A DNA stretch of 64,000 nt, from contig NC_040018.1 in NCBI RefSeq assembly GCF_000972845.2, positions 6,542,103 through 6,606,102 of the forward strand. Reading direction: 5' to 3'. The translations under genes and the position numbers were made by a program. A model generated the notes under the pieces. It worked only from the letters and a program-made list of their open reading frames with translations. It did no database searches and was not told where the DNA came from. The stretch comes from Larimichthys crocea (taxonomy: Eukaryota; Chordata; Actinopteri; Sciaenidae). This document shows positions 14,251 to 28,000 of this stretch, one piece after another. How positions within the stretch are numbered: position 1 is the first letter of the stretch; each line of letters begins with the position of its first letter.

Positions 14251-15774
14251 TTCGACTTTATTGACTTGTTCAAGTGGATTTTTGCAGTTAATTAAAAATA
14301 ATAATAAAAATCCAAGCAGGCAAAGATCCTCCATAATCCACAGCGGTGTGGACACAGCTAGATCAAGCACCAGCTCTGAATCCGACCTGGATTACAGAGG
14401 TTTTAAAAAATATAACTGGTTCTCACTATTTCCAAACATTTATCTCAATAACCTCACATCTATTTATCTCTCCTCATCTCCATCCATCCGTCTCTCTGGG
14501 TGGCATGGAGCAGTAATAAAACATAATGTCAGGGAGGATGAAGATGTCATTTCAGAGGCTTATCGCCATATCTCCATTTCCATGGATGAGACCGTGCTTT
14601 GTTATTAACAAGGTTGCCTGGAGCTGCCTACACACCGTGTCAACTTCTATCTGAAGACAAGTCTTAATTTCAACACTGTGGAAAATAAAATAAAAAATCC
14701 AGCTCTGCGGTTTGTGTTTATGGTGAAATCTTTCCATATCTTATTCTTCCACATACTCAGCTCATGAAACGTGTATTTTCCGGGATGACACTACAAAGGC
14801 TTTTGCACTCGTGGTTGCATTTGTAGCAGATGCTTTTCTCACTAATTAATGCCAGCAAAGACAACTCTGACATTCACTCACCATGAGCAACAGAAACACA
14901 CACAGCTCTCTCTTTCCCACACTCGCAGTTATAGAGCGGCATCGGTGCTGTTCATCTTTCTGCTTGGCACATTTACACCGGCTTTAGGTTAATTGGCTAA
15001 TCCCGAGCGGATGGAGGGATTGATGACCATGAAGAGGGCAGGGAGAAAGTGAATAAAAGAGTGACGGTGAGGGTAGAGACGGGGAGAAAATGGCATGTGG
15101 GAAAAGAGAAAATGAGGGGGACATTGGGACCAATTTGCCATCTTTTCCCATCATTAACTGAAAGCTAGGGCGGGTCATTAGCTGAGTCTGTCCTGTATGC
15201 TGGTCTCATGGTGCAGGATAAGGAACACCTGCTGAAGATGGCAGATGGCAGAATAAAGAGCCCAGAAATAGACCTCCATGAGGGGGAACGGTAGATGATT
15301 CAGCTCTTGCCCTATTTTCTAATTATTCATTTAAAACGGAGGAAATGCAGAGACCGTCACACAGATCTTCTCATTCATTCGTCGACGTCTCCACAGGAAG
15401 GATGACGAAAATGTGACCTTAACCTTTGAGCTGTGGTGATCAAGCAAATATGAGGCTGTTATAGTTCATTAAAAGTTATCAAAGCTCCAGAAAAAAAAGC
15501 AGATGAATTTCCGTCCACGACAGTTGAGCGAAGACGAGGAGTTGGCTCATTGAGATCTCGTGTTGGGGTTCCCCCGCTACTTTTGTCTGTCTGCCCTGCC
15601 CCGATTAGTTTCACCTGTTCCTGATTAGTCTCACCTGTGCCTCATTATCCTGTCCTTGCTGGTGTGTTTGGATTCGGTGCCAGTTTGTCTTTGCCAATCA
15701 TTTCCGCCATTTCCCGATGTTGTTGGACTGCTTTCCAGGTTCTGACCCTTGTCTGCAAGACTTAAACACCAACC

Positions 15775-16200
15775 TCTGTGGCTGTGAAATGAAGCCAACT
15801 GGGAAAAACCACAGTTCATCTTCAGTGGAGGTTGGCTAAAAAAATCTCCATAAGTCCACATATTAAAATAGACAAGTTTGCAGCAGAAATAAACATGTTT
15901 ACAGGCTGGTAGAAAAAAACGGTTTTGGTCTCCCCGCTCGTGACAACTTATCTTATGGATAATTAAGACTGTGGCTGCTTTAATTGACAGGTGGGCGTTA
16001 TCACAGAAGGCTGGTTCGAGCAACCAGGTTTCATTCAGCCTACCTCAGCTCCAAGTCAACCCATGCTCTGCATCTTTGCCCATTTTTGGATTAGCCGGGA
16101 GCCACCGGAGGCAGAGCTGCCAAGATGGCCAAGGCCAGAGCCACCACACTGAGCTTCACAACGGCTCCTCGAAACCTGTTGGTGACGTCCAGGAGATTAC
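15775..16200 (-). repeat. CAGGCTGTAAACATG family, minus copy
   Basis: GAAATAAACATGTTTACAGG and GGTTTTGGTCTCC in reverse; followed by GCCACCGGAGGCAGAGCTGC as in the copy at 12060. Confidence 0.55.
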
Positions 16201-17594
16201 TTCCATCTTTATTTGTACAGCTTTGTTAGTTGTAATCAACAAATCAAACAAGACTCTGCACCCCTGCAGAAAAAACTAAAGAGCAAGAACACAGAACTGT
16301 GGGATCAAATCCCAGCAGGGATCAAGCGAACTCGTGGTTGAACTCGTTGACTTTTGGTTTCACACAGGACTTTCACAGCTGGGTGAAAGCATGTAATGCA
16401 TTGGACACTGACACGGTATCCTCTAGTGCAGTGCAGCAGTACCAATGGACTAGTTCCATGTAAGACAATATAATAATAAATATCAACCTTCAAGGTGTGG
16501 TGGTAAATATGAAGAAATAAAATGACCAACAACCGGTATAAAAACAAACAACGTGCATAAAAAATACAACTAACCATTAGGTTGACCTGAGCTGGTCCCA
16601 TCAAGAGATAATGAGAGACATTTTTTAGCCTGTGGGCTTAATATTCGCGGTAACGTATCACGTGACGGAGCATCTTGACATGTGTCAAGTGGCACCGGTG
16701 CACAGATGGATTTATCGGGTCATATTTCAGAATAAAACATCTTTCAGATTCTGATTATCAATAAAATATTTTTTTAATTCATTCTTTCTGTGCGGCCCAG
16801 TAGAAAAAGACCCAGCATGTGGTTGGGGGAATACTGCTATACCGCGATATCACCCAACTTCTTCCAGATCAACACGAAGCTTCATTCTAAACATTTTAAT
16901 CACAATAAGACCGTTTATGAGAGTGAGCTGATACACAAACATTTCTACACTGATTTTCCTTTGGGCTAACTTTCATAAGAATATGCAAAGCGTGTAAACA
17001 GAGCCGGCTGTCAGCGTGGACGTGCCCTCACACTTCATTACCTTCTCCGGCCAGAACAGACGCAGGTCGCCAGCCAGCCTGTCATTAGACCTGTTTAGCC
17101 TCATCGCACACGGCCCCCGGCTTCCTAAAATTCTATTTCTGCGTATTGACCAAAAACACAAAGAAGCGCGCCAGCTTTTTTTTTTTTTTTTGTTGCAGAG
17201 AAGCGTCGTCCAGCTTGCTCGGATGCAACAGAGCGGCGGCCAAGAAAAGCAAAAGCACAAGAGGGATTTAGTCAAGTGCTCATTTAAATATGAGCGAGCA
17301 ACAGACTGTGGAATTTGAATGAGATTATAAAGGGAAGACGGGGTAGGATGAATTTCAATTTGAGAGCATTACATGTATTCTCTCTCACTGTGTCTCTTCC
17401 CCTGCTACTCCCCCTCCTCCCCCTCCTCCTCCTCCCGCTCCTCCTCCTCCTCCTCCCTCCCAGAGGTGAGATAATGACTCCCTACAATGAGCAGGAGGGA
17501 GGAAGTTGGCAGTGCTGTTGCCACATAGCCCAACGGTTATTATGGCACGGCTGCACCTCCCCTCCTGTTTATCTGTGAACACACAAACACATTA

Positions 17595-17612
17595 ACACAC
17601 ACACACACGCAC

Positions 17613-17650
<38 letters not shown>
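17595..17650 (+). repeat. (AC)n microsatellite
   Basis: About 28 units with two G interruptions. Confidence 0.95.
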
Positions 17651-17652
<2 letters not shown>

Positions 17653-17763
17653 CAGGATTTAGGTTAACAGAGCATATCTGAGTGTATCTCACCACCAGCG
17701 GCTCCACTGCAGTTGTACGCATTGCACCTCCAAAATCTCTTTATCACATCAACCCCCTGAGCA

Positions 17764-17764
17764 C

Positions 17765-17809
<45 letters not shown>

Positions 17810-17818
17810 ATATATATA
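17764..17818 (+). repeat. (AT)n microsatellite
   Basis: Nearly pure AT for 55 bases, 110 bases after the (AC)n run. Confidence 0.95.
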
Positions 17819-17884
17819 GTTTGTTTTTTGGAGGTTGTATGGGGTGGGGTGGGTTGCCTAATGCAGCTTCAAAGACAGCAGCAG

Positions 17885-18068
17885 GTTGGGGAAAGACACC
17901 GAAGGAGGGGAGAAAGAGGCAGATGGAGAAGAAAAAACAGCGAGTGATGGGGAAAAAAGATCAAGAAGGGCGAGCAAGGAGGGTGGGAGAGAGCAGATTG
18001 AAAGAGAGAGAGAGAGAGAGGGGAAGGGAGGGGGGAGTAGAAAGAGAGAGAGAGAGAGAGAGAGAGTG
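17885..18068 (+). repeat. Purine-rich tract ending in (GA)n
   Basis: G/A-dominated for 180 bases with two (GA)n runs at about 18003-18020 and 18042-18066. It lies directly upstream of the candidate first exon. Confidence 0.85.
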
Positions 18069-18069
18069 A

Positions 18070-18169
18070 AGAGGAGGGGAGGTTTATCCAACAGCGCTAG
18101 TGAGACAGAAGTTTAAGCTCTGCGCTTGACACACAGCCAGGACAGAAGACACCACACACATACACACAG
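18070..18169 (+). promoter_or_regulatory. Candidate untranslated first exon and upstream promoter side (possibly c1qtnf4)
   Basis: A GA-rich tract (17.85-18.07 kb) is followed by non-repetitive sequence ending in a good donor, cacacag|gtgaga, with the exon side ending at 18169. This resembles a vertebrate 5' UTR exon. c1qtnf4 needs an upstream non-coding exon because its start codon follows an acceptor. The 21.7 kb gap makes the link speculative; other donors in the 39 kb upstream could serve instead. Confidence 0.22.
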
Positions 18170-18580
18170 GTGAGACAACGCCTCCTCTTCTTCTTCTTCT
18201 TCTTCACCTCTGTAATGTGTTCTTCTTCTTGCATGCTTCAACATGAAGCCAACATTCATGTTTGGAGGTTGAACGCAGCGGCGAGAGCGACAAACTCCTG
18301 TGTGCTCAGACACTGAGCAGCCTTAAGTTGTGAGCGTGCAGGCATGCAGCAGCGTAAAACCTGCCGGTGCATCAGCAGGGACGGGCAGGAGGGGTGGTGG
18401 TGGTGGTGGTGGGGGTTTGCGTCCTGAGGGATGAATGTCAACAAAGAGAAAGAGTCCAGTCCAGAGTGTCATGTTTTAGATGAACTCTCAACACAAAACA
18501 AGAGGTGCGAGTGCTCGAGTCTCTCAACGGATGCTCTTTTCAAGTGTTGCATGTTGGGCGAGTGCTAGTGGAAAACAGCT

Positions 18581-18584
<4 letters not shown>

Positions 18585-18637
<53 letters not shown>
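18585..18637 (+). repeat. (TG)n microsatellite
   Basis: About 26 uninterrupted units. Confidence 0.96.
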
Positions 18638-18639
<2 letters not shown>

Positions 18640-19071
18640 TCAGCAGTCGTGCCGCGTCTGAGCAGCATGCATTATTTATCCGCACTGATCTCCAGAAACA
18701 GCGATACCTCAACAGTGTGCAGAGGGAGGGATGTATACACTCTAATGCATTCAGTGTTAATACCATCAATGATCATCAGCTGGGCTGATGTGTGTGAGAA
18801 GGGGGGGGGGCAACCTGCAGCTTTTATATGTTCAGCTGTGGCATGCTGGCTCTGTATAGGCAGGAGCAGTATGCGTGGTTATCCTATGGTTTATTTATCT
18901 GTCATTATCTGTGGCGGAGACACCGGAGAGCCCCCCCTCCACCACCACTAACCCCCCCGTGGCAGCAGGAGGGCTGCTGTGAATAAAGGCTGAGGTGACA
19001 AGCGCTCTCTTATCTGAGGAGGTTGACTCCTTTTGTCTGCAGATACAATATCTTAATCCACATCAGTGTAA

Positions 19072-19096
19072 CACACACACACACACACACACACAC
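19072..19096 (+). repeat. (AC)n microsatellite
   Basis: About 12 units. Confidence 0.9.
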
Positions 19097-19739
19097 GACT
19101 GCTGCGGGCTACAGATTCATCTCCTGACTCAGTGCGTGCGTGTGTGTGAGCAGATTACACATTTGCGAGAGGCATCTGCTTGTGTTATTTACAGCATCTG
19201 TGTGTGTTTGTGTGCTCACATCCAGCTGCTGTTAAAGACTCCTGATGTGGAGGCAGCAAACAAAAGAAACCAGCAGTTGTGATGCTGTTACACCTCTGCC
19301 CATCTCTACATCGCGCACACACACACACAGATACAGCAGATACACACTTTAATAACAAGTAAAGAAATAACTCACCACTTGTGGGCTTTGGAAGGTGTTT
19401 CTGTAAAGTTATGAGCTTCCAAAATTTATTCGCAGCTGCAGTCAATGCGAGTAAAATAACAACCACTCCTGTAGTGCAGCTTTGATTTACTACTCGTGCA
19501 GGTATTGTTGATCTTGACCTACATAAAGCTGAGAAGACAAAACTTGTATATGTCTAGATATTTTGGAAGCAGCAGGTGTTGACGACTAGTAAATACAGAG
19601 GAAGCGACTTAAAGGTGGACTGTGATTGGAGTCATGTTGCTGCACAACCCCAGAACCTCAAAATCACAAAACAGAAATACACAAAAGCAGCATGAAAACA
19701 GCTTAAAAGTTACGACTTTTCAGAGCATTGAGTGTTAAA

Positions 19740-19886
19740 TAGGGTGGCACGGTTCCAGCTTTCGACTCCGGCTGGAGTGGGCTGGTTTCTTTGTGGAGTT
19801 CGTCACCTTGGATCTGCTCCCAGTTCCCCATGACCCTGATAAGAATAATAAGGTTATAGGAAATGGATTGATGGAAAGTGTTTGAT
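19740..19886 (+). repeat. Degenerate partial copy of the same dispersed repeat
   Basis: Contains GGTGGCACGGTT, TTTGTGGAGTT, and the tail GACCCTGATAAGAATAATAAGG followed by GGATTGATGGA, matching the element at 41758-42066 with heavy decay. Confidence 0.5.
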
Positions 19887-21794
19887 ACTCTGTACACACT
19901 TCTGTTGGAGTATTCCTTCAAGTGAGACAGAATGTGAGCTGTGTGCCCCACATCTTATCAAAGAGACACAGGTCAGTGACCCTGTTCAAATATTCAGGAC
20001 CTCAGACCTCTTTGAGAAAAATGACAGCAAAGATCCTCAACGGTTTTCGTTGTGGCTCTGACACTCTAAGACAGACAGTCTCTCTTCTTTCACTAGTTTT
20101 TATTTGGAAAAGGGTCACTGCTGTGAACTGATGAAACTTCTCTCAGAGGAACTTCTGACGTGAATTTCCTGGGCTGAGACGGCAACAGTCAATAACACAC
20201 CTCAGACTTATTCTTCATTGTTTTGTTTTTTTTCATGTTGCAAATATTTTTAGATCTGCTATTCTGCATACAGCAGATGCAGAAAATAATAGACGTGCTC
20301 TTCTTGTCCAAACTCCAGTGCTCCGTGGCGTTACGTCCCTCCGCCTCATGCCGTACTCTAAATTACTGTTACCCGAGTGTAACATCACATTCGGTCATTA
20401 ACGAACAGTGCAGATAAATACAGATATTACTGAGTGACGAGCCGCAATTAGATTTTCAAAAAGACTGCAGAGATCTCAGCTCTTCAAGAAGTCCTGCGGT
20501 GTAGCTGCCGCTAGACCCGTGATACAGGGTTATAGCATTTTATCAATGCTTTCGCCAAAGTAATGAGATAAATATCATAAGGTCCACATTTCGTCTCTGC
20601 TCTACCATGCTCGATTCAAAAACTGTCCACTGAAGACAAACTGAGTGATCTTTTCTACATTTGGCACCAGACTGAAGCTATGCTGGTATTTTGCACAAGA
20701 CTCTTGAGTACAGCGGGAGCAGCTAATTACATTAACGACCTTCTGTAAGTCGGCAGAGGATAGCAGCGGTTTGATCTTTGAAATACTTCTAAGCTGCAGA
20801 GAGTTGGTGCACAACAGCTCTGGAGTGTTTTTTTTGCCTAAAAGGAATATTATATTCACACTTGAGAATAATTTCTTCTGTTGGACATTGAACGTTCTGA
20901 TCCAGGCTGGTGCTGCGTGTTCCAAATAAAGCTGAATGTGGGCCATTTGCAAAGGCAGTTCAGCCCGAATACACCTCTGCAAATAACAAACCCGCTCAAA
21001 GCAGATGGAGGTCTGTTTGCCAGTCTTAAAACCACAACACGCGTCCTACACGGGGGCACGGAAACAGAATGCAACCGGACACGAGAGAGCACTGTCCGAC
21101 TGCAGGTGAGTGCGTCATGGAGCGGCAAATACAGATGTGTGAAAACAAAGTGAGAATTTCAAGAGAACGAGTGATGCAGTCGGACTATTTGAGCCTTAAC
21201 TTCACACCTCCAGGTTCGGATTATTGCGAGCGTCTGTTATAAACATGTCATAGAATAAGCCCCGAGCAGAGAAACATGACAGAGCTTGCAGCAGAGGATG
21301 TTTGGGTGTCATCAGATAATCCTTCTCTTGCTGCACTCATCTGTATTCTGCAACATCCTGAAAACTAAAACACAGTTTATTCCTCTGAATCAAATCCTAA
21401 CTAGTCCAGTAGAAAACAAACCTTCAGTGCAATCTTCCACTTCGAGTTTCTTTGCGCCGTCGCCCTGAGATGAGCGATACAGTTAGTTTATCATGATGAG
21501 TATTTCCAACAGAATGAGAGAAGAAGAAGCAGTGACGTCACAACACAGATAGTTAGTTAGTTTGGTTTCCAGTAAGTGATCAATCATTCCTGTGTTGTTG
21601 TTTGGTCAAACTCAAGAGACAAACGCGTGTAATTATTTAAAATAACGGCAACTTAAGGATGGTTGTGTTGCCTTAACATAGGCTGCATATACGTAGTTCA
21701 CGTTTCCAGAATTTTGGCAACAGGGATGCAAAGTTAACATGAAGGGCAGTTATTTTCAGCTATATTGAAAATGCTGTTTCTAAAGGGGTGTGTT

Positions 21795-22080
21795 TAAACC
21801 AGAGACTGTATAAAACATGGACCCGTAGGTTTCTGAAGAGCCGTTGAGAAGCTCTGACCATCACCACTAATCCAACAACGGGCAAAGAGCATGATCACAG
21901 AGGCCAAATTCTAAGTTCTGCATAAGTGTTGACCCTCGGTACAGTTATTATGAAGGGAGGAAATTATCTATGAGACCTGCTTTATAGTTGGGCATTTTAA
22001 CATGGGGGCTCATGGAGATTTGTTTTGTAGCCAGCCTCAAGTGGCCATTTGAGGAACTGCAGTTTTTTGGCACTTTATGA
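21795..22080 (+). repeat. CAGGCTGTAAACATG family, partial plus copy
   Basis: ACCAGAGACTGTATAAAACA, TAGTTGGGCATTTTAACATG and CAGCCTCAAGTGGCCATTTG then TGCAGTTTTTTGGCAC. Confidence 0.55.
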
Positions 22081-22089
22081 ACACTGCAT

Positions 22090-25000
22090 TGCTGCAAAAT
22101 GTTGCAAATGATTCATTATCTACTTAAAAACAACATTTCATTTTCATGACCGATTACAGTAAAAAGGTTTTAACAGAGGGAATTTTTTTATTACTCCATA
22201 AATCAGAAAATACTGTCATAGAAAGAAACTTTTTAATAAATAATATGTTCTATAAATCAGGCTCTGAATGAAAAGTGAACAGAGCCCTCTGTAAAAAAAA
22301 ACAAAAAAAAAAACATTCAAAATATAGATAGGAATAAAACCAGAAGGTTTGGTGTATGTGAATGTTACTGAAGTGGAGATTTCGTGTCTTGTCATGGCTT
22401 GAACCCAAACGCACGACTCGGGAGACAAAGTGTGAAATAAACAAAATCTTTTATTATGAAAGTACAACAGAAAATTACTCACTGGGAGGAAAACGCTATA
22501 TAATCTAAAGAACAAAAAAAGGTAGAAACAGGCAGGTGGGAACCACACCAGGGGAAGGGGCAAGTTATCTGAATATAAAACAGGAAAACCACAAGACAAC
22601 ATTGACGCAAGACAACCTGAACATAACCAGCTTTCTTAGTCATGTCATGTCTGAGAAAAATACAGATATAGATTTCACTATGAAACTTCACCAGTTGATA
22701 CTTACATTGAGACAAAGGAGACGTCATCAAGAAATTGTATTTCTCAGTGCATGAAAAAAACAAACATGTACCTGTATGGTGTCTCGCCTCAATCAGAAAA
22801 TCTGAAATTGCAGATGAGAATTACGTGAGCAAGAAAGATAAAACCAGATCATTTTCACGCACTAACCAGATTAACCATAAATAATTGAAGAAATCTGTCT
22901 GTTTGTCCTCGGATGGGTTTCTCTCTCTCTTTCTGTGATTCTTGAATTTCCGTGCAAAGGTAAAATGGCGGCTCTGAAATGAAGAGATGATGTTTTAGAT
23001 CTTTGTGTTTTTTTGTTGGTTGGTTATGAAGCAAAATGTGAATTATAGTCAATTTTCCTGCACTCCTCTACACTCGGATTTTAATCCCCAAAGCAGCTCC
23101 TCAGTGACTGGCAGTTGTGTATTTGGTCCTCATGATCGCACACATAATGAGCAGCAGTCAGCCGGCCCAGTCTGCTGCCTGGCTCGTGTCTCGTCTGTCA
23201 CCGGTGGATCGAACCCTGCCGTGTTTCCTGGCAAGACACCAGTTTGCTGCCATAGCTATTCCTCTTCCTCTCTCTCTTTGTTTTTCTTTACTACTTTATG
23301 TGCCTCTGCAGTCGTACCGGGTGAATTGACAGGACTGAGAAAGCAATCTTTTCTGCTCCAGGTTTTTTTTTTTTTTTTTTTACACAGACTGTGGCAAGAG
23401 AAGGAAGACATTTACAGGACGGATTAGAGTTCATAGAAATGGATCTGCTTCAGCTGTCAAGCCTGGCTTACACCTCAAAATCTTCCTTTCTTTTGTATCC
23501 CTTCATGCTGTCTCCCTCTCTCCGTCCATGCCATCCACCCGGTCCCCAGGCTGGTCCCGTGTCTGCAGTTGAGCAGGCAGCTGACAGCACGCTGACAAGT
23601 GTTGAGGATGGGAGGATGAGAAGCAGTGACAGGAGGGAGGGAGGGAAGGAAGGAAGGGAGGAAAGGGGGACTAATGAGAGGGACAGCCACAGCAGGGGGC
23701 TGTCACTGCACCTTCAGATAACAGCTCCCCTGACTCTCTTTGATATCTATCCCAAGTGACCAGGTCGCTCTATCTTCAGCTTGTACCAGTGAGGCGGGGG
23801 TGGTGGGGTTGCTTATTAGACACTCTTTTCCTTTTTCCATTGTGCACTTGTAGAGGGAGGAGGAGGAGGAGGGTGGTGGTGTCAGACCTGGAGACAATCC
23901 AATAATGAGAAAGGGTGGAAGATTACCAATACACTCAGGTTCTCCACCCAAAACATCCACACCCACTCTGTGTTGTGAAAATTGCAGAATATTGTACATG
24001 AGGAGGCAACAGGGAGAGATTGTGGCAGTTACGATGTGGAAGATACCAAAACAACACGACTGCAAGCTCACAACAGAAAGCCGTGTAGCATAACTATGAC
24101 TCAGTACGTTTATGCTGTATATGAATGTGGATTTATTTTTTTTACAATACTCTATTTTGACCTCTTTTTCTTATAGTTTGATAAATCTGTGAAATATATG
24201 GATTATGTGAAGGAAAAACAGGTTAAACACATAAAATTTAATGTTTTCAGGTGTAAAAGATTCAAAAATCATTCATGCAATCAATCAGTTTCATGTATTA
24301 CGAATTTCCGTTGGTGTTCCACGTGATAAATCCTACGTTTTAAGAGTTTGTATTTTAGGTATATTAACCCTTTAGACCCTTTTTTTTTAATCATCAAGCA
24401 GCTCTATCCCCAAAAGCAGAGAAAAATTGTCAGTCATAAGTTGTTTTCATTTTTTAAAAACTTAATTTGAAACCAAAAATGTGGAATTTGCAGCTTTTGC
24501 TGCTGTAAATAGCTGTTTCCTTTATAAGAACAAGCAATAGTACAGTACAGGCCTGGAAATGTCACTGCGACCCGATTAGTCCTGTCGACTCTTCGGTGAA
24601 CTGTCCTCAGTAAGCGGCCTACATCCCCCTTTTTACCTCCGGTGAGTGTGTGATGAAATTTCAAGCAACACACATTGCTCTAACAAACAACAGAAATAAG
24701 TAATAGGTAGTGTCTTTAGCAACAAAAGATCTTTGTACTGTGTTTATAAAAGTCAGTGCAAACTGGTCAGTCCCCTCTACCGACTCTTCGGCAAACTTCC
24801 CCCAGAAAACAGCCTCTGTCTGGGCGGTGAGAGCTGCGTAAATCAAGCTGTTTACTAATGGTGATCATCAAATAATCATGAATATTTTTTGTTTTGGTTC
24901 CCGATGACAACTTGTGCTATCTACAATACAAAGCTCAGGAGTTTTATTATAATAATAACTTCCATGTTTTGATACACTGGGAATGGTTTTAAAATGACAA

Positions 25001-28000
25001 GCTCCTGGGGGCTGCAGTGAAATATAGAAGAGGCTCTGAGAGGTATATATTATTAATTTCACATATTTTAAATATATAAGTTAATGAATGCCAATGTATT
25101 CCATACAGTTTTTCACAAGAGGAGCTGGATATAAAACAGATATCACGGTATAACAGGTAGAAGAAATACTGTAGAGCTTGTGTTAGGTTGTTTTTGTCTT
25201 TTTATTGCAAAAATCCTCCAATTATGTTCGTCCATTTTCTTTATTATCCTAGCAGCTGCAGTGGTTGTTGTTCAGAAGCTAGGGAAAGACGCTGAACCTT
25301 AAATTGATCCCGCTGGTAGCTCTGCTGACATCAATGTTTGTGTGACTGTGGGTGATTGATTCGACGAGAGCACCGTTTAAATACAGTCCATATGCATCTG
25401 ACCCCTGCACAGTGACTTCATCAGCTCTCAAACACAATACATCTAACCTGCGAACAATCACACTCACGTTGACGTAGGTGTGATTCGGGTTACTGTGCAC
25501 GATGGTAACATAACATACTTAATGTACTGGTACATTAAACTGTCCACGAGCAGGTTGCAGCCTCAGCCCGTTACTGTTTTTAATGACTAGGAGAATTCAC
25601 ACTGAGTGTCCTGACTGTCTTGGTGGACGAGGGCAGCGATGGTGTTTGTATATGTCTATCTATTGTGTGACGTAGCTCAATGTGGGAGCAGCAAATTGTA
25701 CTGATCTCCACAGTTTGGAGGAAAAACTCAGTCACCTCAGATAAAATACAACTTCTCCTTTGTAGATCTTCAAAAAGCACGGCAGTGTGAAGGAAAAGCA
25801 TTACATATTTATAAATACAAACTTTGAGGGCCACAAAAAGGTATTTCAATTCAGACTCCAGGTGCTTTGCCGTCAGTTCTCCTGCCCAGAAACCTCAGAC
25901 TTCGCTGGGCTTTTCGCCTGCACACAAGCTTGATTATCTGAACTGAGCTTTTCAAAGTCAGAAGAACTCTTTGCTCTATAAACACCAAAGAGCCTAATCA
26001 GTCTGATTCCAGGCATCCACACTTTTACTTCATAATCATAACAATAGTCTGCGCGCTTTTGATGTCCGTCCATAGTCGAGGTGCACATTTTGATATTGAC
26101 TTCCAGTCAGAGATGTGAACTTTCATATCTGCTCTCCCTCAGAAGCTTTGCGCTTTGATTTCACCCTCCCAGCAGGTTGGCGTCTGTCTGAGCCGCCTTC
26201 AAAACATCAGTCCCACCCTCCAGCGTTTGCGGAAAACAGAACGGCTGTATTGATCACTATGTAAACCTGAATGTGCTTGTTTTTTTTTTTTTTTCCTGTG
26301 CATTCAATGCACATGACGGCAACATTCTTTTCTTTGTGTTTTGCATGAATTGATTGGTTTAGCGCTCTCTCTCTAATAAGCCCTCAGAGTTTTTGAGTTA
26401 TAATCAGTCATCTGCCTCACTGGGGGAACCAGGTAAAAGAAATATTGATTTTCATTCTTTGTCAAACTGGCAACGTTCAATAGGGGTGAAAGGGCGCTGA
26501 AGACTGCCGGGAGGGGGGTTGTGTGCTTACTATGTGTGTCCCACAGTGTACCGAACTATATCAACTTCTATATACAACCTGTGGTAGATGATGACCCTTC
26601 AAGTGTACACAGTCTGGTATCTGTTTGGATGAAGTCCTGATCGATGATCTCGAGTATATTGAGTCGATGATGGCCAACATTTTGATGCACAACTGGTCTT
26701 ATTTTAAAAGTACTGACTTGTCATTTCCACCAGTAACATTATATTCATCGAGTTGATGAATGTTAGACGAGGCAAAAAGTCAACTAAGAAGTTGAATGAT
26801 CGGGGAAGTTTTTAAAGAAACTCTCAGGTTGGCCAAGCTTATTTAAAAGAGACAATGAAGGTGAACTGTCCATTATGAACGTCCACCACAGTGAGACTGA
26901 CTTTCTTCCTTCAACTTTGATCAAGTGTACTTGCACAGTTTTCCTTTGCAATGTTGGATCATTACAGACATTTTAGTCACGCTCGCTTGTGGTTTAACTC
27001 AAAATAAAGTGTGTAAATAATATTATAAAGAGCACAATCTCGAGTGTCAAGTATCATGAGATAACTTCTGTTATGATTTGGCACTATGTAAATAAAATTC
27101 AATGTAATTGTGCCAACATTTGTGCCAAATTAATGTTGTAAATATAAGTGAAAGCTTTGACCTGGTGGCACTGTCATACTCATACACAAGTTTAACTGGA
27201 TAACAGGAAATTGCTGAGTACATCAGAGACAGGAGGCTGAGGGAGTATGGGAGTTTACTGTGTTTCTATTGGTTCTGTACTCGTGACCGATGGATCTGAA
27301 GTGAAACAATGATTACGTGGTTAACCTTCTACCCTCCCAGTTGAATTATTGCATTTTGCTGTACTCAAATGAGCATTTCTTTTTCCTACTTGTTTAACAA
27401 AAAGCTAAATATGTGGCATTTGTCGCTTTATTCATGTTATTTAACGCCTCGAGAGATGATGGATTTCATGAGCTTTGGATGAATTTGATTCATCGGGTGA
27501 AAAGACATCAGAAAGCAGTTAAACTGTTGTAAATTTTTGTTTTCACCCAATTTCTATGTGGAAGTGTTGACTCTTTGGTGAGTGTCTGCAGCAGTAAGAG
27601 ACTGGTGACGTGATATATTTCTGTTTAACTTTAACAGCCATGAACGAGTGAGAAAATTAATGTTGCTGTTTGTATAATCGGTTCATTTATTTTGCTCACC
27701 CGACACTGATGCAGAAAAACATTTGCCGGTGAATAGCTCAACTGCATATTACTCCAGTGATGAAATAAATCCATGCCGTCACCATTTCTCAGTAAAAACA
27801 CTGATCCTCTAGTTCAGGGAAAAGGCTGAAAGACATAGCATACTTTGTTTCTGTAACAAAAGACGACGATTGAATGAAACATTGAAATATTTTGGATAAA
27901 TGAACTATTAATTAAGTAATATATCATTATAATATAATGTCTTAAATCAGGAATCAATTTTGAAGCGATTCATGACTCTGAGAATCAGATACCGAAAGAT

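Noticed and set aside
14049..14264. Conserved peptide RSALFCLTWLVVVSVKNR resembling the minus-strand frame at 5854-6084
   Set aside because: At first it looked like a gene family; nucleotide similarity runs beyond the frames and in inverse orientation, so it is a dispersed repeat.
22200..22763. Minus-strand Phe/Leu-rich open frames resembling membrane proteins
   Set aside because: A/T-rich antisense frames with no motif, no splice support and no recognisable family.
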